From the NCBI GenBank assembly GCA_030407085.1, contig CM059583.1:21736001-21800000 (forward strand): a DNA stretch of 64,000 nucleotides, in the 5' to 3' direction. The notes beneath the pieces are model-generated. The model had not been told where the DNA came from, searched no databases, and worked only from the letters and a program-made list of their open reading frames with translations. This stretch comes from Trichopria drosophilae (lineage: Eukaryota; Arthropoda; Insecta; Hymenoptera; Diapriidae). Below are positions 55,871 through 64,000 of the stretch, piece after piece. The translations under genes and the position numbers were made by a program. Numbering within the stretch: position 1 is the stretch's first letter; each line of letters starts with the position of its first letter.

Positions 55871-58800
55871 GACCCTCAGCTTCTCAACAACAAAACGTTC
55901 TTGACCTGTGTGAACGAATCTATATGAAGTATGAAGTATGTGTTCCTCTAATTGCCAGTGCATTAATTTAGTTAGTGACAAGCTGCCATTCTTACGTTTG
56001 CTATCATGAAAAAAAAAACATATATAACCTTTTTTGGGGAAAAATGAATATTCTATCTTACTGTTGGAACTATTTGTTGTTATGCTCGTATTTTTAAAGA
56101 TAAATGTAAAAAATATAAACAACCACCTATTTTAGTGTATGTTTAAGATAGCAGTTACAATATATCTGCGCATCAGTTTTTTTATTACACTTGTGATTAC
56201 GAGGCAAAAATGCATTGAAAACATGATCTAATTTCTTCATGTCGAATCCAAAGACTTACCAAATCATTAAAGATAGCTCAGTTTAGTGCGAAACATTTTG
56301 CCTTGACTGCTTTCTTCATTATTCAATTATTACATCTATTTACAAAATTGTCGTAGTGATATATTATGTTTCTAACTTTTATTCTTAGTGTAGAACTCGT
56401 ATATTATATTTAAAGGATTTGAGAATGTAGTGATGAATGTAAGGATGTAGTGAACTCATTTTCAGTCTAGAACAAGATTTACTTATTTCTTTACGATCAA
56501 TCATTATGTTTTCGTAAAGTGTATGTTTAAAAATTGCTTAAAACATAAATTGAATTCAATCGTCTTGAAAAGGAAAGATAATTACGAGCATGTGATAAAA
56601 ACAATTCGGTATACTAGATAAAGCGTAACCAATTTGATGCCACCTAGATGTCTAAAAGTGCGAGTCAATGAACACCATTCAAACATCAGTAGACTTTCAC
56701 AATAAAACACGTTATAACCGGCCACAGAATGGACGTTGGCCATGTTTTCGATTGGCAAAATGTCAAAATTCTAGATACTGAGATGAATATTTGCAATAGA
56801 CGTATTTCGGAAATGATGCTTATTAAGATACAAAACAAAAAATCCTCTAAATAAAATTGAGGATTATCAAAATTTAAACGTTGCTTTTGAAAATTTGTTA
56901 AGAATTATGAAATCAAGATATTACTCCCCACCACCTACCTAGGGAGTATATAAACGATAACCGACCATCGTCACTATCGAATTTCTCCGGATTTGAAATT
57001 TTTGTCCTGAAGAGGGACCATTGTAGATGTTTACAAATACTTGTGTCTGTAGACTGCTGACCCACATTCGGTAGCAATTCCAACCTTGCAGGTTATAAAT
57101 CCCAACCCTCCAATGCAAATGTTTAATTTAGAATATATCGTGTGGTTTCTATTTTACAATAATTATGAATTCTGAAGTAATATTAACATGAAAAGCGTGC
57201 TTTGTTTGCAATAAAACCTAACTCTGGTGTATATTTGTTTCTTTATTCTCTATTTATTCATACTTTTATAATTACGTGCGTAATGAAAAATAGTTAAATT
57301 GTCCGATTTTGAGTGGCCATATATTGGTTTTTACGTTTAGAATTTTGGGAATTTGACCTCAAATTTAGATCCAGCAATTAAAAATACTCAATAAAACATA
57401 ACGCTGGTATAGACTTGTTTGTTTATTCTCTGTTTATTCAGCCTTTTATAACTATGTGTATACACGTAGTCCACACTGGGATCCCACCTAGTCTACTACG
57501 TGTATACACGTAGTCCACAGCGAAATGGTTAAAGAGTAGGATGTGTTGGAGGGCATATTATGACTCGGTCTTATTATTAGGATACCTAATCATGTTCCTG
57601 ATCCACATTTACAAAATCTTCGGTTAGGTTATTTGACCTCACATGGTCCAAAACCCGGCAATAAAAAATCCGACAGTCATAAAACCGAAAGTTTTCATCT
57701 AGGTTTCCCACCGTATATGAAAAATGTATGCTAGATTTTTGGAGCTACTGGACAATTGAATGGTCATTTCATGGTCAAACCTACGTAAACATGGGGTTAA
57801 ATTCTTAGTTTATTTTAGGTCAAAGCTATTGAACCGAGTATCCATCTAATAAAGGGATTTAAATTGATTTGACTTTAACATCACCTACAAATTGGATCAC
57901 TAGGTCATGTAGACCTAACCTTAAACTGACCTCCAAATTTATTGTAATTCTAATGTCGAATACTTTAAATCTTGGCTTTCCAATTTAATACCGAAGACGG
58001 TAACTCTGAAAAACCTGATAAACGATTTATTGGTAATATATGATGAAAAACTATGTGATATCTGAACTCTGTAATTGACAACCTTCGCTAATCAATTTAA
58101 TATAACTCTTTTTGTCTTTACTTTTAATGTAAAATACTAAGGAAAAATAAAAGGAGTATTAATTTTTGGTATACTATCTTTTCAGGTTTTCGACTGTCGA
58201 TTATTTGACAAGTGTAGGTTAAAATAATGAAAATTTGTTGTATACCAATTTTCGAAATGGCAAAATTTTTTAAAAGAAGGTAAATTAAGATACACTGGAG
58301 CTATGTTCTATTTTCCAATGTTGGCCTTTAGAGATTTTAATATTCGTGATTTCGACCTGCACCTTCATGTCAGCTTTCTGACCGTCGGTCGATTGTTCTT
58401 GGTAATTTGACCTGCATGTTTTTTTATTTCCCGACTTTTCGAACCCCACTTGTCAATCATAAGAGTTCAACAGGAAATTTATAATATTAAAATGTTATAA
58501 TCCTACATTATATATGTCTCACAGTCCAAATTTAAAGCAGTGCCAATGCTTCAGTAGCCAAGACTTATACCATGAACCATTTCGCTAATTACAGTCAAAC
58601 GAAAATCCGGATAATGGGAATTAACGACGGGCTTCTTCATGGAATGAACGAATGGAGGCTTTGATTCATATCGAGCAGTGTCGAAGTGGAAATGCACGCC
58701 AATCAGTACATTATCAGCTCTCCTAGACTACATTGGTACGAGAGATATCTCGAGCATTATTATGAGGGCCTATCTGCATTCGCCCTTAATAACGGGCCGA

Positions 58801-59122
58801 ATCGATTTTCCTGAACGGGATCAAAGCCATACTTCGACTAATCGATAGATACCTCGAAACCGTTATTGAAATTCCAATGTTGCAACCGTGCCTTCCTCTT
58901 GCGCTCAGTTTCTATACAAAGCGGAACCGTTGCATCTTCATTTGGAAGCCGTGCTTTATTTATCGGAGCCTAGACGCGAGTTCGCCCATTGCCAAATACG
59001 AAATTTTAGCCAGTGCACTTAATGACTTTGCTAATAGATATTACAAAACGTATGGCAGTAATGATACCAGGAAGTTGTACTATTGCCAAGGTGGAAATTG
59101 ATATTTGTATTTGGAATGAGTT
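55871..59122. other. Upstream intron, mostly AT-rich
   Basis: No Dscam exon. Contains a diverged direct duplication of about 90 bp (57215-57300 and 57395-57470), two exact 20-bp copies of GTGTATACACGTAGTCCACA (57456-57475 and 57500-57519), and GTCGGTTTT-type units near 57680 and 58190. A less AT-rich block lies at 58600-59000. Confidence 0.5.
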
Positions 59123-60055
59123 TCAAAACATTTCAAAAGTTGCGGCGCCATTCTTCATGTATTTCACAGTTAAAAAAATCGACTGTGAAATGAAACTTAA
59201 CTTTGTAAAAATTAGGGGGATGGTAGGAGATTGCGGTGGGAGGTAATCATTTCGAGCGAGACTCCATGGATAATTACAATCGTATTCTACTGCTGGGCAA
59301 ATCGATATTAATGTGCCTACCAAACTAGCAAAAGAACGGATTGAAGAAGATTGGCGTTCCGGGAACTTTAAAAGCATTGAAAGAATTTTGTTTTTTTTTT
59401 CTTCAGGATGTCCCAAAGTCATTTTTAAAGAATCAAAGTGAAAACCTAAAAAGTCGCAATTAGTTGACAGTATTCGGATACTTTTCTTATTATTGATAAC
59501 AAAACCTAAATAAGTTAATAAATTAACAGTTTCATTCAAACTTTTCAGAACAAGACTTAAAATTGGCCCCAAAGATCAAAATATCGTCGAGATAAATGAC
59601 AGAACGAATACCCTTTTTTCTTAAAGCAGATAATGGAAATTTCATAAATAGATAAGGTGCAATGTTTAAACCAAATGGTAAACACTTCAATTCATACAAA
59701 GTATTGTCAAAATAAAAGGTGAGATATTTTCGACTTTGTACTGCGATCGGAATGGTTAAACAGACATCTTTAAGGTCGATTTTACAGAAGTAGTATCCCT
59801 TATTTAACAAACTGCAAGTTGTGCGGTGATCTTCCATTTTAAAATGATCGCATGGAATAAATTTGTTTAAACAGTTTTTAAAACAAACCTTTTTGAACCA
59901 TTATATTTCGAAACTAAAAAATAGGTAGAAATAAATTGATTTTTAATTGGCATACACAGGCTAATAGCGCTGCATTGTTCAATTGCGTTAAATATAACTG
60001 AACCTATCATGAATAATATTGAGAGGGAGAGGGTAGTACTAACAAACGCCAAAAT
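59123..60055 (-). pseudogene. DIRS-type retrotransposon reverse transcriptase fragment
   Basis: Minus-strand pieces line up with a DIRS-like RT. First (60052-59870) AIEQCSAISLCMPIKNQFIS, then FLVSKYNGSKRFVL. A frame change follows near 59870. Next come NKFIPCDHFKMEDHRT, YYFCKIDLKDVCLTIPI and SRKYLTFYFDNTLYELKCLP, then FGLNIAPYLFMKF with the conserved LPFG block. The catalytic motif is in SVIYLDDILIFG (YLDD). A further shift leads to LLTYLGFVINNKKS, NCDFLGFHFDSLKMTL and the RSFASLVGTLISICPAVEYD region. The order matches DIRS elements rather than Gypsy or LINE. No intact tyrosine recombinase or ends were found. Confidence 0.75.
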
Positions 60056-61500
60056 CTAATAAACTGATGACGTCAGATAGCACATAGAACAGTGATTATA
60101 GGTTTATTCTTGTTGCCCAAAAAGTAGCATGTGTAATTTTATGATCAGAAAAGTGAACAAATTGTAATTTACATTTTTAGTGGATGACGCTTACATATTC
60201 TTAAGCTATATCAAAATAATGAGAAATACTATCTATTGTTCTCCATGCTCGTGTTTTCTGTATTATTTGTGAAGGATCTCAATCGAAGTACACTTTATAA
60301 CAGAAAACGACAAAGTATACATAATGTGTAGAAAGTATAGAAATGAAAAAAAAGCGATCCCTAAGATGACTATTTTTAATGGCATGTAATAAGAAATAAT
60401 GTGAGTGACAAATGTTGACAACAAATTTTTATGGAATAGTACTCTTCACAAGGATACACTAATTATTTTCATATAATTGCAGTAGCTGAACTTAGTATGT
60501 AAGCCAATGATGCTCAATAGTCAAGTATTAATTTTTATTAAATCATATATCTAATGCTAGCACTACGTATTATCTCCCTGTGAGAGTAGATTATACTGAG
60601 TTTGAAAATAAAGGTAAATGTCAAAAGGAGGAGGAATTTTTCAGGAAACTACACTAGTGGACAGGATTGAAAATTGCAGCTACTTGCAGATATGATGCTA
60701 TACCAGGCTAGAAAAAGATGTCCAAAATGCAAATATTATTACGGCATGATAAGATGCTTCCTGCACAATGAATATTTTTAGAAATAGTGCAAATGATGTG
60801 ACAATCTGATTTTGTTCCTATTTTAAAGACCTTTTCCAAACTCTCATAAGGAAATGTTGTAATATTTGGGCAACAAAAGTTCCCACCAGAGTTTTAATGT
60901 ACCTTGTGTATTGATTGTATAAAAAATGGATGAATATTCTTATTCGGATTACAATTTTCACGTAAATTGCTTTTCGGTATAAATTAAACACGTAATTAAA
61001 TACCGTAAAAACAACACAAATTTTAAAGTACAGTGCAAGTTTCATTGCTGCTCTGCTATTTTTAAAAATTTTAGAGCTTTTGGAACACTTTCAATTGATC
61101 ATACTTGTCAAAGTGATATATTAAATAATTTAATACCAATGAACAATGTAAACATTTTCAACAAATATTCATTTTCAATGGCATTCTTCTGCTCGTTTAT
61201 TATATATTTTACGCAGCATATTTTATTTTTAATTTGTTATAATTACGAGGCGACGGACAACAAAAACCGTTGTTCAATTGTTGTTGTATTTGAAACCATG
61301 ACAATGTGTCTTCGGTTTCAAGTGGCACGAAAATGTCTTATTTACGATCGAACCACATAAATAATGTCTCCAATTATAAGACACTTCGCGCCTTATAGAC
61401 GTATATATACACTGTATGAAATTTCTGTAGCAAGCATCCGAAACTGAAATTTTATTCATGATATACATTTCGATTTTGTAATTTTCAGAAACTTTTCTCT
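60056..61500. other. AT-rich intron or intergenic DNA
   Basis: No coding region or repeat recognised. Confidence 0.45.
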
Positions 61501-61504
61501 GAAA

Positions 61505-61655
61505 ATGACCAAACCGTATCTGAAAATTACGAAACCGACTGTAAAAATTCTGAAACCGATACTGAAGATTACGAAACCGAGTCTGAAAATTTCGAAACCG
61601 AGACTGAAAATTATGAAACCGAGTCTAAAAATTATGAAACCGACTCTGAAAATTG
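61505..61655. repeat. 21-bp tandem array (about seven units)
   Basis: Units follow ACGAAACCGAGTCTGAAAATT with one to five changes each. Because the period is a multiple of three, all stop-free frames stay open through the array. One gives a 7-residue repeat of the type KITKPSL, another an acidic ENYETES repeat that stays open to about 61755. On the minus strand each unit presents an AATTTTCAG-like acceptor word. Most likely a minisatellite. Confidence 0.82.
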
Positions 61656-61717
61656 CGAATTGCGATTGCTTCTTAAGAAGACATTTTCGATATGTTTAAT
61701 GTCTCAACTCATTCATT

Positions 61718-62275
61718 CGGTGGACCAGTGGTGTGATTTTGGACACACGTCATTTTAAACGTTAAAAGCAAAATTTATTTTTTATGGAAACCCTATGGTT
61801 TAAAGGGTCGCTGATCACAAATCCGAAGTCAGAATCGTAAAATTTAAAATGGCTGATACAATATGGTGGTTCATACGTAGAAATAATGTTTTTCTACGAA
61901 CCAGTTGGACAAATCAACCTTCCGACCGTTCGTAAGAGTCGTAATTAGCGACCTCCAAAGCTTATATCAATTTTTGTGAAATTCCGATTGTCAGCGTATG
62001 AGTTAGCTTCTTGATGTCCGCCAAAAGCTTACGGAAATCAACTTTCATTTATATTCAAAGTTCGGAAGGTTTATTTGCCCAACTGGTTGGTTAAAAAACA
62101 TTATTTCTATTTTTTAACCGCCATGTTGGATCAGCTGTTTTAAATTTTTCAATTCTGACTTCGGGTTCGTGATCAACGACCCTTGAAACCATAAGGCACA
62201 TATTTTCCATAAAAAGTTTGCTACTAACGTTTAAAATCGCGTGTGTCCAAAATCGCACCACTGGTAGGCCGTATG
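61718..62275. mobile_element. Large foldback element with about 200-bp arms
   Basis: Left and right arms are reverse complements. The ends are ACCAGTGGTGTGATTTTGGA and TCCAAAATCGCACCACTGGT, and inner matches include ACGTTTAAAA, AACCCTATGGTTT and the AAAATGGCTGATACAATATG motif with its mate near 62120. The overall length is about 555 bp and the loop about 130 bp. It lies directly against the 21-bp tandem array. Non-coding. Confidence 0.82.
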
Positions 62276-64000
62276 TGCTAATGGGTTAAATGGAGACATT
62301 TAGGAAACACAAGTTTTCTCAGTTTAATGTTACCTATGTATAATTTGTCAATAAACATTCTATTTTTCTTTTGAATAATACCAATTGCTGTTGCATAGGC
62401 GCATTGCTCTCGAATGTTGACGATTTTCGTATTTACACTATTCATTACTATCTGTCATCTACATTATGATAGAAAATCGATGATCGCTGATATTTATTGT
62501 TATCCTTTTGTTAGAAGGAATTTATTAATTATTACTAACAGTCATTATTAATAGTAATATTAACAATAATTTTGCGCCTCCGACAGGAATTAAACAAGCC
62601 ATCAATTCAAAAATCCCAATAAACATGTGTCCCATACACATAAAGCCTCTTTTATTCATAAATAGCGTAGTTAAATATTTCTCGTCAATATTTTGAAAAA
62701 TAATTAACTCTTTGGCATTTTAGCAATAAATTATAATTCGGACTTGCAAAAAAATCCGCGATAACTGTTACTAACATGCGCAGTAATAAGAGCCATGTGG
62801 CAGTAATTCGCGGATTATGACTTTATAATATACTAATTGATTATTTTGATATCTGACTCCTATCATATTACTTTATAATTTTTTTACGAAATTTTTCCAA
62901 TGCGAAAGTAATAAAATGCTATTTCATTGCGGTATTGTCTTTAGTGCAGCATTAATTGGTACATTTACCTAATTTTAATCTTTAAAAGTATTATGTTCCT
63001 AATGCTCGATATTTATATAAAGTGGAAGTTTGAAGTGGATTAAGAATTCGCGTAAAAATTTGTAAGAAATTTAGTTTGTATTATAAATGCAGTAATTTAT
63101 TAGTGATACCTAGTAAACCAATGAAAGACTATCACAAGCTAGAAAAAATCCTATTAACAGAAACATACTTTACAATTTTTCATTGAATTTTTCAGATTTC
63201 AAAGATACATTTCATGATTATACAAGCATCTTTTGTTTATAAAAATTAACATTTCTGATTAGGGAGATCATGTCACTAGAATTTGTTGTCTGGGAAGAAT
63301 GGAATTTGCATTTTACTTATGTTACATATATTTGAATATCATTTTTGTTTTTATTTTCCTTTTTGTTGAAGCCTTAATTAATAACAATATTAAAGTATTA
63401 AATTGTTGCATATCGCAATAAAGGTTTATTTCTATAATATGATTACTTTGTATGTTTTTTTATAATTTTTGTATATCCTATTATCCGAAAATAATGAAGA
63501 TTTCAATATAAAAAGGGATTAATGAAGAACTTTATAATTTGAAACTAAGGAACGATTCTGCTTAGATGAAGATAGCTAATGGACTAACTATACAGATCGT
63601 ACCATATTTTGCGATGAAGACTTTAGTCGATGTAATAGCTTTATACATATAGAATTATAAATGATTAATGTGGTTCCAGTCTTAATATGAAGTATCAAAG
63701 TTGAATTTGGATTTCAACGATTGCTTAGCAACTGAAGCTGATTATATAACAAAATAAATTATAATACATTGTATATTGATTAATAATATAATTTATAGAA
63801 TTATGCAAATTTCTGTCGCCATCAATAATAACTTGTATGCAATATATTGACGGCAATTTTCGGCAGTTCGTAAATTTACTATCGTTCAGTGTATACATAG
63901 TATATTAGAAATACAAACATAAGCTTCTACCTACATTGTGAAATTTCTGATATTATAAAGTGATGTAGTGAAGCAATAAATATTTTATTAATTTTATTTA
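62276..64000. other. AT-rich DNA at the right edge
   Basis: Non-coding. A short hairpin at about 62755-62815 has ATCCGCGATAACTGTTACTA and a mirrored GCAGTAATTCGCGGATTAT, perhaps a further minimal relative of the AAGTAGTAACAG family. Nothing else recognised. Confidence 0.45.

Noticed and set aside
59123..59837. Gypsy-type or viral-type polymerase
   Set aside because: The block order and the FLGFHFD and SFASLVGTL regions fit DIRS elements better, and no protease, integrase or envelope frames were seen nearby.
61505..61699. A heptapeptide-repeat protein (KITKPSL units)
   Set aside because: The 21-bp period keeps any stop-free frame open, so the repeat peptide alone is not evidence of coding. 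Two frames are open at once.

Overview
The window is AT-rich nuclear DNA of an insect. It is dominated by one large gene on the minus strand, a Dscam-family neuronal cell-adhesion receptor whose closest match is Dscam2 (AbsCAM in bees). I could place 18 coding exons between 55230 and 7307. They run from Ig4 to the second cytoplasmic exon. Every acceptor is AG, every donor is GT, and all intron phases agree from exon to exon. With one Ig7 exon used, the joined exons give 4266 nt, exactly 1422 codons, with no internal stop seen. The domain order is Ig4-Ig9, FnIII 1-4, Ig10, FnIII 5-6, transmembrane helix and tail, which is the Dscam order. The signal peptide and Ig1-3 lie beyond the right edge (above 55.2 kb no further exon is visible for 8.8 kb). 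The last tail exon(s) lie beyond the left edge or were not recognised.

The most informative point is that Ig7 is encoded twice in a row, by exons 41446-41727 and 38819-39166, each bounded by phase-1 introns. This is the layout of the two mutually exclusive Ig7 exons (exon 10A/10B) of fly Dscam2, and it argues against Dscam1, which has large arrays for Ig2, Ig3 and Ig7.

The rest is intron, heavily loaded with transposon debris. At the left end (about 205-3670, plus strand) is a broken R1-clade non-LTR retrotransposon with zinc knuckle, endonuclease, linker and reverse transcriptase pieces, interrupted by foreign DNA. At 59123-60055 (minus) is a broken DIRS-type reverse transcriptase. A tRNA-derived SINE sits at 12475-12706. 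More than fifteen foldback or MITE-like elements are scattered through the introns. One family carries the core AAGTAGTAACAG and forms hairpins with arms up to about 200 bp. It occurs as a two-hairpin composite in two inverted copies (16901-17670 and 29596-30285) that flank eight exons. A palindromic field of short tandem units lies at 36600-37190 and a 21-bp tandem array at 61505-61655. A few less AT-rich, non-coding intron blocks (38.0-38.5, 40.3-40.7, 45.2-45.9, 52.5-53.6 and 58.6-59.1 kb) may be conserved regulatory DNA.

The order of insect cannot be fixed from the window. A parasitoid-like hymenopteran is possible but unproven. No complete independent gene, functional tRNA, rRNA or CRISPR array was found.
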